From positions 1-54,660 of the forward strand of contig AZYB01000004.1 of assembly GCA_000513055.1 (NCBI GenBank): DNA of 54,660 bases, written 5' to 3'. Position 1 is the first letter of the stretch, and each line of letters opens with the position of its first letter. A program made the position numbers and the translations under genes. This document shows positions 29,900 through 37,043 of this stretch, piece after piece. This DNA comes from an alpha proteobacterium SCGC AAA288-N07. GTDB taxonomy: Bacteria > Pseudomonadota > Alphaproteobacteria > Pelagibacterales > Pelagibacteraceae. Below the pieces are notes generated by a model that did no database searches, had not been told where the DNA came from, and was given only the letters and a program-made list of their open reading frames with translations.

Positions 29900-30499
29900 A
29901 TGAAAAAATTTTACCTCTTATTCTTTTTAGTGATATTTTTTTGCAACATAGGTTGGACACAAAGTTCATTGCCTGAATGTGAAGGTAATGATGAAAATAT
30001 TTCAAAATATACGAAGAAACATTTTAGAAAAATGAGAAAATGGACCAATTGTCATGGTACAGCGATGGGCCCAGATGAACAAAAATATGTTGGTGAATTT
30101 TATAAGGGAGAATTTCATGGGAATGGAATATTCAGGCATGAAGGCAGAGAATATGTTGGGCAGTATAAGCATCATAAAAGGTACGGACAGGGCACTTATA
30201 CCTATGCAAATGGAGACATGTATGTTGGAAACTGGAAAGAACACAAATATTATGGAGAAGGAACCTATATATATTCTAATGGAGATAAATACATCGGTGA
30301 ATGGAAAAAAGATAAATATTTTAAACCAGACAATTCATCCGAGCGTAGCGGCAAAGGAACACATATATATATCAACGGAGATAAATACATTGGCGAATGG
30401 AAAAAAGGTAAACAGCACGGACAAGGAACTCTTACATATGCAGATGGAAGGGTTGAAAAAGGTGTTTGGAAAAAAGGTAAATTAATTGAATCAAAATAA
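29900..30499 (+). CDS. Secreted MORN-repeat protein (2)
   Basis: A tandem paralogue of the preceding gene, 199 residues. It has a clear signal peptide (KKFYLLFFLVIFFCNIGWTQ), then a region with RKWTNCHGT matching the PTWTNCYGK box of the first protein, then about six MORN repeats. An insertion of about 14 residues (KPDNSSERSGKG region) interrupts the regular 23-residue spacing near residue 140. Both proteins end in VxKGxWKKGxLI. Start at ATG 29900, immediately after the TAA of the first gene, so they are probably co-transcribed. Confidence 0.85.
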   Translation: MKKFYLLFFLVIFFCNIGWTQSSLPECEGNDENISKYTKKHFRKMRKWTNCHGTAMGPDEQKYVGEFYKGEFHGNGIFRHEGREYVGQYKHHKRYGQGTYTYANGDMYVGNWKEHKYYGEGTYIYSNGDKYIGEWKKDKYFKPDNSSERSGKGTHIYINGDKYIGEWKKGKQHGQGTLTYADGRVEKGVWKKGKLIESK

Positions 30500-30589
30500 A
30501 ATAAAATTTTTTTTATTTTTTCAAAACAGATAATTAATATAAAAAATAGCAAGTAGAGAAATTCTTAAAGTCCAAATTAGTCAAATCAA

Positions 30590-31261
30590 ATGTCAAAAAT
30601 AATTAAAATATTTATTTTATTAATTGTTGTAGCTTTAGTTTTTAACAAGCAATTAGTGACATATTATTATTCATACAAGTTTTCGAAATGGATTGAACGA
30701 CAATTTGTTTTTGATCAATTTTATATTGATTATCCAAACTCAGTAGTAGTTAGTGGAATAAAAATAATAAATCCAAAACCACATTATTATGATTATATTT
30801 TAGAGGCAAAAAAAATATATTTAAGTTTTGATTTAAAATCACTATTATTTAACAATCCTATTATTATCAATAATTTGATATTTGAAAATCCAAAGTTTTT
30901 TCTTGAACTTATTGAAAATCCAACGAAAAGTGAAAATTCACCAGTAACCTATGAAGATAACATTGGACTAGCTAAAAAAATTACTGAAAATACTCCTGAC
31001 AAGATTTGGCCAGAAAAAAAGAAAGATGTTAATTTTTTGATATTAAAAGCCACTATAAAAGGAGCTAAAACTTTTATAAAAATTTCTTCTCAGCCAACAC
31101 CTGCCGAAATTATTCTTTCTGATATGTATTTTAATAAAATTGGTAATGAAAAAAATTATCAACATTATAAGGATGTTTTAAATCTTATCTTTTTTGATAT
31201 GATTGCAAGAACTCAAGATTTAGAGACAAAAAGACTATTAAAGAAAATATATAATAAATAA
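30590..31261 (+). CDS. Membrane-anchored protein with AsmA-like N-terminus, function unknown
   Basis: The 223-residue protein has one N-terminal membrane segment (IIKIFILLIVVALVF). A stretch follows of the type IDYPNSVVVSGIKIINPKP and LSFDLKSLLFNNPIIINNLIFENP, reminiscent of the start of AsmA/DUF748 envelope proteins. The C-terminal part (MIARTQDLETKRLLKKIYNK) is helical. It is much shorter than canonical AsmA proteins. hspQ follows after four bases, so the two may be co-transcribed, though no functional link is evident. Confidence 0.6.
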   Translation: MSKIIKIFILLIVVALVFNKQLVTYYYSYKFSKWIERQFVFDQFYIDYPNSVVVSGIKIINPKPHYYDYILEAKKIYLSFDLKSLLFNNPIIINNLIFENPKFFLELIENPTKSENSPVTYEDNIGLAKKITENTPDKIWPEKKKDVNFLILKATIKGAKTFIKISSQPTPAEIILSDMYFNKIGNEKNYQHYKDVLNLIFFDMIARTQDLETKRLLKKIYNK

Positions 31262-31265
31262 AGGA

Positions 31266-31583
31266 ATGTATAATAATAAAGCTAAATTTCGAATAGGACA
31301 AATTATACATCACAAATTATTTGATTATACAGGAGTGGTTTTTGATATTGATCCTGTTTTTCAAAGTTCAGATGAGTGGTATGAACAAGTAGCTCTGTCG
31401 CATCCCCCAAAGAATAAACCTTGGTATCATATTTTAGTACATGAAGCTGAACACACTACATACGTTGCTGAACAGAATCTTGATTTAGAAGAAAATCCTA
31501 AAGTAATTCAACATCCGCTCATTAATTCTCTTTTTAATAAATTTGATGGTTTACAATATCATTTAAAATCTAAAGTTAATTAG
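31266..31583 (+). CDS. hspQ: Heat-shock protein HspQ (YccV-like, hemimethylated-DNA-binding family)
   Basis: The 105-residue protein matches the HspQ/YccV fold: KFRIGQIIHHKLFDYTGVVFDIDP at the N-terminus, then PWYHILVHEAEHTTYVAEQNL. HspQ is a small protein that in enterobacteria acts as a specificity factor and substrate of the Lon protease; the related YccV domain was described as binding hemimethylated DNA. A good AAGGA ribosome binding site sits just before the ATG. It is commonly found as a single-copy gene in alphaproteobacteria. Confidence 0.88.
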   Translation: MYNNKAKFRIGQIIHHKLFDYTGVVFDIDPVFQSSDEWYEQVALSHPPKNKPWYHILVHEAEHTTYVAEQNLDLEENPKVIQHPLINSLFNKFDGLQYHLKSKVN

Positions 31584-31615
31584 CAAACACTTATTATGAA
31601 TAATTCATTAGATAT

Positions 31616-32098
31616 TTAAAATCTTTCTAAAACCACTGAATTTTTAATTTGTTTCGATGTTATTTTCCAATATTTTTTAAGCAACAAAGTCGATTGCTCT
31701 TTTGCGTGAAGAATGAAATTAAATTTTTCATAAAATCGAATTGCCCATGTGGCATTCCGCCAAGTGCCCACTAATAAACGAGAATTCTGATTTTTTTTTA
31801 ATAGATATTTAAGCAATGTACTTCCCGTTCCTCTACCCTGGTAGGAAGTCAAAGTATAAGCGTGTCTTATAAGGATAACATCTTTTACTTCCTGAATCCC
31901 TATTACTCCGATCAATGTATTATTATGATGATAACCATACATACGAACTCCATCACTAAATTCATCAATCAATTCCTGTTCTGACATGTATGGTTCGTGC
32001 CAACAATCATCGGGGATAACACCTTTATATCTTAAGGAAGCGTCATTAATAATATCTAGAATTTTAGAAATATCAGTTTTCTTATATTCGTTTATCAT
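31616..32098 (-). CDS. GNAT-family N-acetyltransferase
   Basis: The 160-residue protein shows the acetyl-CoA binding motif A as YTLTSYQGRGTGSTLLKYLL (Q-x-x-G-x-G type) near residue 84. VGTWRNATWAIRFYEKFNF, the typical GNAT motif B region, lies near residue 115. The substrate is unknown. The gene starts only 17 bases from repeat copy R1, so it marks, or lies just outside, the left edge of the ssrA-derived repeat region. It is transcribed away from that region. Confidence 0.88.
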   Translation of the reverse strand: MINEYKKTDISKILDIINDASLRYKGVIPDDCWHEPYMSEQELIDEFSDGVRMYGYHHNNTLIGVIGIQEVKDVILIRHAYTLTSYQGRGTGSTLLKYLLKKNQNSRLLVGTWRNATWAIRFYEKFNFILHAKEQSTLLLKKYWKITSKQIKNSVVLERF

Positions 32099-32114
32099 TC
32101 AACACATTGAAAGA

Positions 32115-32140
32115 GACGCTCTGCTGCGCGGTGCCTTGGA
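32115..32140 (+). repeat. ssrA-core repeat R1 (degenerate)
   Basis: This is the leftmost and most divergent copy of the core that also forms the 3' end of the tmRNA coding piece. It shares GGTGCCTTGGA exactly with R2 and R6. The GGGC/GCCC inverted arms seen in the other copies are lost here (GACGCTCTGCTGCGC). The bases after it (TTACTTCCGGAGGCC) align with those after R2 (TTACTTCTAGAAACC), so the similarity extends beyond the core. Confidence 0.6.
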
Positions 32141-32177
32141 TGTTACTTCCGGAGGCCACTTTCCGCAGAAGAACATC

Positions 32178-32348
32178 TTAACGTTTTAACTGACTAATTT
32201 TATCTTTCACTCTCAACTTCAACTTTTTTAAATCTCTTAAATTTACCCAAGAGTCGGAGGTGCGATCGTTTAATCTTTTCTTCGTGGTGCTTTTGGTAAT
32301 GGCTTCAAGCTTTTTGTGCTCTTTTCTAAGAACTTTTATCTCCGACAT
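32178..32348 (-). CDS. DUF465 (YdcH-like) small protein
   Basis: A 56-residue ORF starts at ATG 32348: MSEIKVLRKEHKKLEAITKS and ends LKKLKLRVKDKISQLKR. DUF465 proteins are short, highly charged two-helix coiled-coil proteins widespread in proteobacteria, with the C-terminal pattern LKKxKLxLKDxI as here. Function is unknown. This seems to be a resident chromosomal gene trapped between repeat copies R1 and R2, or the remnant of a short insertion. Confidence 0.75.
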   Translation of the reverse strand: MSEIKVLRKEHKKLEAITKSTTKKRLNDRTSDSWVNLRDLKKLKLRVKDKISQLKR

Positions 32349-32443
32349 TCATTTTAATGTTAATAAATCAATATGGCAAAAGTGAGGATAGTGTGTCCAC
32401 TTTTTAAAAATATTTATTTGATACGAGTTATAGTTGATATGAA

Positions 32444-32473
32444 GGGGCGTTCTGTAGCCCGGTGCCTTGGACC
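32444..32473 (+). repeat. ssrA-core repeat R2
   Basis: The core reads GGGGCGTTCTGTAGCCCGGT followed by GCCTTGGACC. It differs from the tmRNA copy at 38180-38209 by one base in the first 20 and by the CCTTGGACC/CCCCAGACC variant. The inverted arms GGGC and GCCC around an eight-base spacer are intact. It is followed directly by the ~130 bp module that leads to the FkbM gene. Confidence 0.85.
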
Positions 32474-32593
32474 TTACTTCTAGAAACCAGATTCTGCAAT
32501 AATAAATATACAACCTGAAGCCTAAAGCGATTATTCAGTGCAGCGTATGTGCAGCGACTAGTGTGGCGAAACAACCTAGTGTAAGATTGGTCC
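32474..32593 (+). repeat. Post-core module A (shared with 36863-36983), tandem heptamers
   Basis: This non-coding stretch aligns end to end with 36863-36983, differing in length by about one base, and ends in the same TTGGTCCATGAAAAA. It contains two tandem GTGCAGCG (32538-32545, 32549-32556) and a direct repeat CTAGTGT (32558-32564, 32576-32582). At the corresponding positions of the other copy the heptamers read TGCACCA. The start codon of the FkbM gene is the ATG at its end. It could hold recombinase arm sites, a promoter or a small RNA; the sequence does not decide. Confidence 0.6.
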
Positions 32594-33421
32594 ATGAAAA
32601 AGTTTTTATTAAATTTTGGGATAAATACGTTTTTTGTATTAGGTGTAATTAATTATATTATTTTATTATTTAATTTTATTTTAAGGATTAAAAAAATTAT
32701 TCAACAAAAAAAATTAACTCCTATAGACAATACATTTAAAAGAATTTCATTAAAATTTTACAATAATAGATTTTTTATAAATATCGAAAAATTAAATTAT
32801 TTGTGTCAAGAAAAAGATACATTTGGATTAATTAGAGAAATTTTTTTCAGAAATGTATATTTAAAAAATTTAAATCTTAAAAATTTTAATAAATTTATAT
32901 GTTTTGATCTAGGATGTAATAGAGGTATTTTCTCTGTTATAGCATCTAAAATTTTTAAATTTGTTATATGTATTGATTTACAAACAAAATATAACAAATG
33001 TATTGATGAAATAATGTCTAGCAATAATCAAAAAAATTATGAGATAATTAATGGTATAATAGGAAGTTTAAAACTTTTAGAATTTAAGAATAAATTAGGT
33101 GCGAATCAAAGAATAATTAATATAAATGAACTTATAAAAAATAAAAGCAATGGAGAAAAAATATTTCTTAAAATTGATATTGAAGGAGGTGAATTTAGAT
33201 TATTTGATGAAATTGATTTAAACCTAGTGAATATAATTGTTATGGAAGTACATAATGATGAAGATATTCAAGGAGCCTTAAAAGGCAAAGGAAGTTTAAA
33301 AAAAATTTTAGATAAATTAAATGACAATAATTTCAAATTTCTTTGTTTTGATGAACGATTAAATAAAATAAGTTATCCTGATACAAACATTTCTTTTGTT
33401 AGAGCAATAAAAAGTAATTAA
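32594..33421 (+). CDS. FkbM-family SAM-dependent methyltransferase
   Basis: The 275-residue protein has an N-terminal hydrophobic segment (FLLNFGINTFFVLGVINYIILLF), suggesting membrane association. A SAM-binding FDLGCNRGIFSVIASKIF lies near residue 104, and the FkbM signature KIFLKIDIEGGEFRLFDEI near 194. FkbM enzymes O-methylate sugars of surface polysaccharides or secondary metabolites. Its first codons (MKKF) fall inside the conserved end of module A, like MKKL in the other module. The gene is extremely AT-rich. It is the only gene between R2 and R3, so it looks like the cargo of one insertion. Confidence 0.85.
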   Translation: MKKFLLNFGINTFFVLGVINYIILLFNFILRIKKIIQQKKLTPIDNTFKRISLKFYNNRFFINIEKLNYLCQEKDTFGLIREIFFRNVYLKNLNLKNFNKFICFDLGCNRGIFSVIASKIFKFVICIDLQTKYNKCIDEIMSSNNQKNYEIINGIIGSLKLLEFKNKLGANQRIININELIKNKSNGEKIFLKIDIEGGEFRLFDEIDLNLVNIIVMEVHNDEDIQGALKGKGSLKKILDKLNDNNFKFLCFDERLNKISYPDTNISFVRAIKSN

Positions 33422-33440
33422 TTATAAAGCTTATCTGAGG

Positions 33441-33470
33441 GGGGCGTTCTGTTGCCCGGTGCCTTGGATC
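33441..33470 (+). repeat. ssrA-core repeat R3
   Basis: The core GGGGCGTTCTGTTGCCCGGT is identical over 20 bases to the tmRNA 3' end (38180-38199). It continues GCCTTGGATC, the CCTTGG variant shared with R1, R2 and R6. It lies 20 bases after the FkbM stop. The ~160 bases after it, up to the dioxygenase gene, do not obviously match the module found after R2 and R6. Confidence 0.9.
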
Positions 33471-33631
33471 TTTTGTGGAAATTCTACAAAAAATAAAGAT
33501 ATAAGACTTGCTGGCAATTTTTTTTACACACTGATCAATGCAATTAACAAATGATTTTCTTTTTAAACAAGTTAAAGAATTAATGAATTTATGATATATA
33601 AACTTCAAGGTTTAATGCATGAGTGTTGAGT

Positions 33632-34513
33632 ATGAGTGAAAGTACAATAGATTACATATTTTCAAGATTTAAATTCATTAGAGTTATTAGCAAGCATTTA
33701 AAAATCATAATGAAAAAAATATCAAAAAATAAAATAACAAACGAAAAAATTGAAAAAACAGGTGTAATGTTAAGAAGATATAATCCTAGCCCTTCTAGTG
33801 AAAGTTATACTGAATTAAATGCAAATAAAGAAGAAATTTTAGAACAATTAAATCAAAAAGGTTTATATTTAGGTTTAAAACTTAAACAAAATACTCTTAA
33901 TTCATTATTAACATTATCGAATAATTCAAAACTTATACATAATAGAACTAAGCAAACTTTTAATAATTTGCAGGAAGTCAATCTTTATAATAAAGGAAAT
34001 AAAAAACCATGTTGTATAGTTAACCTTGTAGATCCTAGTTTAAAAAATTTATCAGATTTAGATCATCTAATAGATAAAATTGCTAGAGATAAAAATATTT
34101 TGCAATTAGCAAATAGTTATCTAGGCAAAGTAAAAGCAATTACTAATATATTAACATGGACTACTGTTTGTGAATCTGAAAAAATATGGAGAGAAAAAGA
34201 ACATACTGTTTTTTTTCATTATGACATACATGATTTTAATTTTATGTTTGTTTTTTTTTACCTTACAGATTGCGATAAAATGTCAGGAGCGCACGAACTA
34301 ATTCAAGGTTCTCATAATAAAAAAAAAATTCGTCATTTAATAGGGCCGGTCAGTTACAGTGAAAAACAATTAAAAAAAGATTATAATTTAAATGATTTTA
34401 AGATTATTGAAGGCAATGCTGGATTTGGATTTGCTGAGGATACCTCATGTTACCATAGAGCTCTAATACCAACAACAAAACCTAGATTGGCATTACAGAT
34501 TAGATATCATTAA
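33632..34513 (+). CDS. Phytanoyl-CoA dioxygenase (PhyH)-family oxygenase
   Basis: The protein is about 293 residues from ATG 33632 (a GTG at 33623 would add three). The iron-binding 2-His-1-carboxylate pattern is plausible: FHYDIHDFNF supplies His and Asp near residue 204, and CYHRALIPTTKPRLALQIRY supplies the distal His and the 2-oxoglutarate-binding Arg. PhyH-family enzymes hydroxylate diverse small molecules using iron and 2-oxoglutarate. The first 60 residues are basic and do not belong to the catalytic domain. Its stop lies seven bases before repeat R4, so the cargo fills the segment between R3 and R4. Substrate unknown. Confidence 0.82.
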   Translation: MSESTIDYIFSRFKFIRVISKHLKIIMKKISKNKITNEKIEKTGVMLRRYNPSPSSESYTELNANKEEILEQLNQKGLYLGLKLKQNTLNSLLTLSNNSKLIHNRTKQTFNNLQEVNLYNKGNKKPCCIVNLVDPSLKNLSDLDHLIDKIARDKNILQLANSYLGKVKAITNILTWTTVCESEKIWREKEHTVFFHYDIHDFNFMFVFFYLTDCDKMSGAHELIQGSHNKKKIRHLIGPVSYSEKQLKKDYNLNDFKIIEGNAGFGFAEDTSCYHRALIPTTKPRLALQIRYH

Positions 34514-34519
34514 TTTAGT

Positions 34520-34549
34520 GGGGCGTTTTGTTGCCCGGTTCCCCAGACT
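34520..34549 (+). repeat. ssrA-core repeat R4
   Basis: The core reads GGGGCGTTTTGTTGCCCGGT then TCCCCAGACT. It is the only copy besides the tmRNA itself with the CCCCAGAC variant. The GGGC/GCCC arms are intact with a GTTTTGTT spacer. It lies directly between the stops of the converging dioxygenase and methyltransferase genes. Confidence 0.85.
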
Positions 34550-34558
34550 TTTCTTTTG

Positions 34559-35278
34559 TTATTTAATACCCAATAAGGCGATATGGCTTGCAGTTTTGAA
34601 AAGGTTAATGTCAGCGTCTTTTGTATTAATAATATGTACACTCTTACAAGATGATTTAATTTGCCGATAGTTTGTAAAAACAGAATAAGAATAAGCCAAA
34701 CCATCGCCTTCGGACAAAGTATAACCTTTCCCTTTGGTTTTAATAAAATCTGCTAATTTCCATAATCGTAAGGCATATAAAATTTGTTTTATAGATCTCA
34801 TAACCTTAGATCCTGTACCAAGGTTGTTACAATCAGATATAAATATTGCCTTTTTTGAAACTCTTAACATTTCGTCAACGACTAATTTATTATTTCTTAA
34901 ATGATGAAGAGTTGCAAACTCACAAACTAAGTCAAATTCTGAATTTCTAAAATTTAATTTTGTTGCATCTCCATCAATCAATTCTTCTTTGGGTACTCCT
35001 TGTGAATAACCTACTTCTCTTAACTCTTTAACAGGTTCAATTCCAATTATCTTTATTTTTGGACATAATTTTTTTAAATATTTAAGACCCCTCCCAGTGC
35101 CGGATCCTACATCTAAAATAGACTCAATTTTAAGATAGTTTGTTAAACCCGCTAGGCAAGCTAGTGCAAAATACTGTTCATCGGCTTCATCTTCATTATG
35201 CATTTTTTCATACTGGTCAGAAGTTTTTTTGTAATAGTTTCTTTGAAGATTGATTTCATCAATATTTACGTTTTTCAT
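34559..35278 (-). CDS. Class I SAM-dependent methyltransferase (Methyltransf_11 type)
   Basis: The 239-residue protein has the SAM-binding motif SILDVGSGTGRGLKYL near residue 54, the acidic IIGIEPVKEL after it, and EFDLVCEFATLHHL near residue 115. This suits the UbiE/Methyltransf_11 class. A probable C-terminal substrate region includes GDGLAYSYSVFTNYRQI. The target is unknown. It is transcribed toward repeat R4, ending nine bases from it. It may be co-transcribed with the next methyltransferase gene, 158 bases upstream of its start. Confidence 0.85.
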   Translation of the reverse strand: MKNVNIDEINLQRNYYKKTSDQYEKMHNEDEADEQYFALACLAGLTNYLKIESILDVGSGTGRGLKYLKKLCPKIKIIGIEPVKELREVGYSQGVPKEELIDGDATKLNFRNSEFDLVCEFATLHHLRNNKLVVDEMLRVSKKAIFISDCNNLGTGSKVMRSIKQILYALRLWKLADFIKTKGKGYTLSEGDGLAYSYSVFTNYRQIKSSCKSVHIINTKDADINLFKTASHIALLGIK

Positions 35279-35436
35279 CCGTTTAAAATTAACATAATTT
35301 AATGCATATCGACAATTATTTTTATGCTTTAGATGTGTTAAATTATCAAGATTGTATCTTGTGTCTGATAAATAGATAAAGAAATCATTTAGTCTAAATT
35401 GATTAATAAAATCTAACTAGCCAACCTAAATAAATT

Positions 35437-36195
35437 TTAAACTATGATTTTCTCTGCGATGATGGCAATTGTTGCATTATTTTTATTATTTTTAAAAAAT
35501 AATTCATCTAAAAAATTAAATATTAAACTGATTGGAATATAAAAAAATTTTAAAATCAGGAAAGGACAAAGTCTTTGAAAAGAGACTAATTTTCTTGATA
35601 ACGGTCCGGTTATATAACTTGTTGAAATTATATGTAAATTATATTTTTCCAACATTACCTTTAATTTTTCTTTTGAATAACCTCGAACAACATGCCCACC
35701 GTCTTCAATAGGATTTCGTTTTATTAAAGAATCTTTATATAATTTGCTATAAAGAATATTTGGGGTTGTTAAATAAAGCAAACCACTATCATTAAGTAAA
35801 AATGAAATATCTTTTATAAGTTTTTCAGCATTAATTATATGCTCAATATTCTCAGTGTTAATAATGACATCAAATTTTTTTTTAAAAGAGATTATATCTA
35901 ATTTTCGAGCATCACCTACTTCAAGATTAATGCTTTTATTTAAAATATTCGCTCTCCTTTTAATTCTAGTAATTTCATCTTCGTTCCAACTAAGACCTGT
36001 TACTTCTTTATATTTTTTTGATTTCGCCAAAAATAATGACCAACCATTTCCACAACCAAGATCAAGGAGCGTTCCGTCTTCTTTGGGAGGAATAAGATTT
36101 TTATTTAACCATTTATATCTATCATAAATTGAGCAATCACCATTAAAAACTACTCCAAAAAATTTGATAAATATATATTCCGCAATTTTTTTCAT
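35437..36195 (-). CDS. Class I SAM-dependent methyltransferase with C-terminal hydrophobic segment
   Basis: The 252-residue protein carries LLDLGCGNGWSLFLAKS near residue 43, the SAM site, with VIINTENIEHI near residue 110. A C-terminal hydrophobic stretch (CPFLILKFFYIPISLIFNFLDELFF, near residue 210) suggests membrane attachment. Such enzymes are often found in O-antigen or glycolipid loci. It precedes the other methyltransferase on the same strand. The substrate cannot be told from sequence. Confidence 0.83.
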   Translation of the reverse strand: MKKIAEYIFIKFFGVVFNGDCSIYDRYKWLNKNLIPPKEDGTLLDLGCGNGWSLFLAKSKKYKEVTGLSWNEDEITRIKRRANILNKSINLEVGDARKLDIISFKKKFDVIINTENIEHIINAEKLIKDISFLLNDSGLLYLTTPNILYSKLYKDSLIKRNPIEDGGHVVRGYSKEKLKVMLEKYNLHIISTSYITGPLSRKLVSFQRLCPFLILKFFYIPISLIFNFLDELFFKNNKNNATIAIIAEKIIV

Positions 36196-36218
36196 TAAAG
36201 AATAAATTTTGACAATTG

Positions 36219-36386
36219 TTATTTCATTTCTTTTGTTCTTGGATTACCAAATATTCCTTCTTTATCAAGAAAATTAATGCACGGAGTAGAAGCATTTATA
36301 TTAGCTCTTTGTTTTGGAGCTATAGCTTTATTATTAGTAGAAGGTAGTTTGAAATTTGGTGCTTTAATATTATTTTTTAACTTCAT
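36219..36386 (-). other. Possible small ORF with peroxiredoxin-like N-terminus (doubtful)
   Basis: The minus-strand frame reads MKLKNNIKAPNFKLPSTNN, which resembles the opening of Bcp/AhpC-type peroxiredoxins, but the rest (ending NFLDKEGIFGNPRTKEMK) does not continue the fold. The plus strand at 36277-36495 is open as a hydrophobic ORF (GVEAFILALCFGAIALLLVEG), so either or neither may be real. The stretch may be debris between the methyltransferase and the tautomerase. Confidence 0.2.
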
Positions 36387-36424
36387 TTTTTTTATAGTTA
36401 TATACTTGAAAAGGCGTATTATTT

Positions 36425-36807
36425 TCAAGGGGCGTATTGTGCTTCACCATTGCCGAAGGACCAATTTTCCTTATCAACTTCAACTAAACCAATAAATACA
36501 TCTTCTTTTCTAATATGTAGTTTGGTATGTAATTCTTCAGCAATTTTTTTGTAAAGTTTTTTTTTAATTCAACTGATCTTCCACCATTCAATGTTATTTG
36601 AATAATAATAATTCCTGGCGTGTATTTTATGCCTAGATAACTATCAGGGATATTAATTTCCGAAGCATCATGTCTAGTTATGATTTGAAATTTATCATCT
36701 TTAGGAACATTAATTTCTTGTTCCATAGCAGCGTAAACTATATCTCCTATCTTTTTTGATATATCTGAAGAGTAGGATTTGTTTAAATCTATACGAACTA
36801 ATGGCAT
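36425..36807 (-). CDS. Tautomerase-family (4-OT/MIF-like) protein, frameshifted in this sequence
   Basis: The ORF from 36807 begins MPLVRIDL, placing a proline after Met as the usual catalytic base of the tautomerase superfamily. It continues through DSYLGIKYTPGIIIIQITL to NGGRSVELKK. After nine A (36557-36565, minus strand) the original frame degenerates, but another frame reads KKLYKKIAEELHTKLHIRKE, then VFIGLVEVDKENWSFGNGEA and QYAP with a stop at 36425. This is the expected C-terminus of the family. One more A, or two fewer, restores a protein of about 127 residues. It is either a homopolymer error or a decaying gene. Substrate unknown. Confidence 0.8.
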
Positions 36808-36832
36808 TTTATTATTTATATTCCTTTATCAA

Positions 36833-36862
36833 GGGGCGTTCCGTTGCCCGGTGCCTTGGACC
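36833..36862 (+). repeat. ssrA-core repeat R6
   Basis: The core reads GGGGCGTTCCGTTGCCCGGT then GCCTTGGACC. It differs from the tmRNA end by one base in the first 20 and carries the CCTTGGACC variant. The GGGC/GCCC arms are intact. It lies between the tautomerase start and the module before the MetE-like gene. (R5 is deliberately not used; see the rejected items.). Confidence 0.88.
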
Positions 36863-36983
36863 TGGCTTCGTGAAACAGTATTTAGTCAGCATTTTAATGC
36901 AACCCAAAGCTAAAAAGACGTTCCTGACCGCACCAAAATTGCACCAGCTAGTACACCAAGAAAATCTGGTGTACCATTGGTCC
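36863..36983 (+). repeat. Post-core module B (shared with 32474-32593), tandem heptamers and palindrome
   Basis: This copy aligns with module A over its whole length. It contains GCACCA at 36930-36935 and TGCACCA at 36940-36946, plus a perfect inverted pair GTACACCA (36951-36958) and TGGTGTAC (36967-36974) around an eight-base spacer. It ends TTGGTCC directly before the ATG of the 19-codon ORF. Tandem and inverted binding-site-like elements beside a putative att core are what one would expect of recombinase arm sites, but a promoter or structured RNA is equally possible. Confidence 0.62.
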
Positions 36984-37043
36984 ATGAAAAAACTTTTAGG
37001 GATCGTGGTTCTGGGTTTGTTGTGGAGCAATATTGTTAAATGA
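36984..37043 (+). CDS. 19-residue hydrophobic leader ORF (signal-peptide-like)
   Basis: The ORF reads MKKLLGIVVLGLLWSNIVK and stops at TGA, which overlaps the ATG of the MetE-like gene (AATGAA). It has the composition of a signal-peptide N-terminus (KK, then a hydrophobic core) but no cleavage site or mature part. It might be a translated leader that couples to the next gene, or the leftover 5' end of an earlier cargo gene. It begins at the same place in the module as the FkbM gene does in module A. Confidence 0.45.
   Translation: MKKLLGIVVLGLLWSNIVK

Noticed and set aside
36429-36462. An apparent further core copy ('R5') starting AAGGGGCGTATTGTG
   Set aside because: On the minus strand these bases encode the conserved tautomerase C-terminus NWSFGNGEAQYAP, so the resemblance to the core is explained by coding sequence. 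The GCCCGGTGCC part is missing.
36277-36495. Hydrophobic plus-strand ORF as a small membrane protein
   Set aside because: Its end runs backwards through the tautomerase coding region and its start overlaps another weak minus-strand frame; there is no family match or good ribosome binding site.
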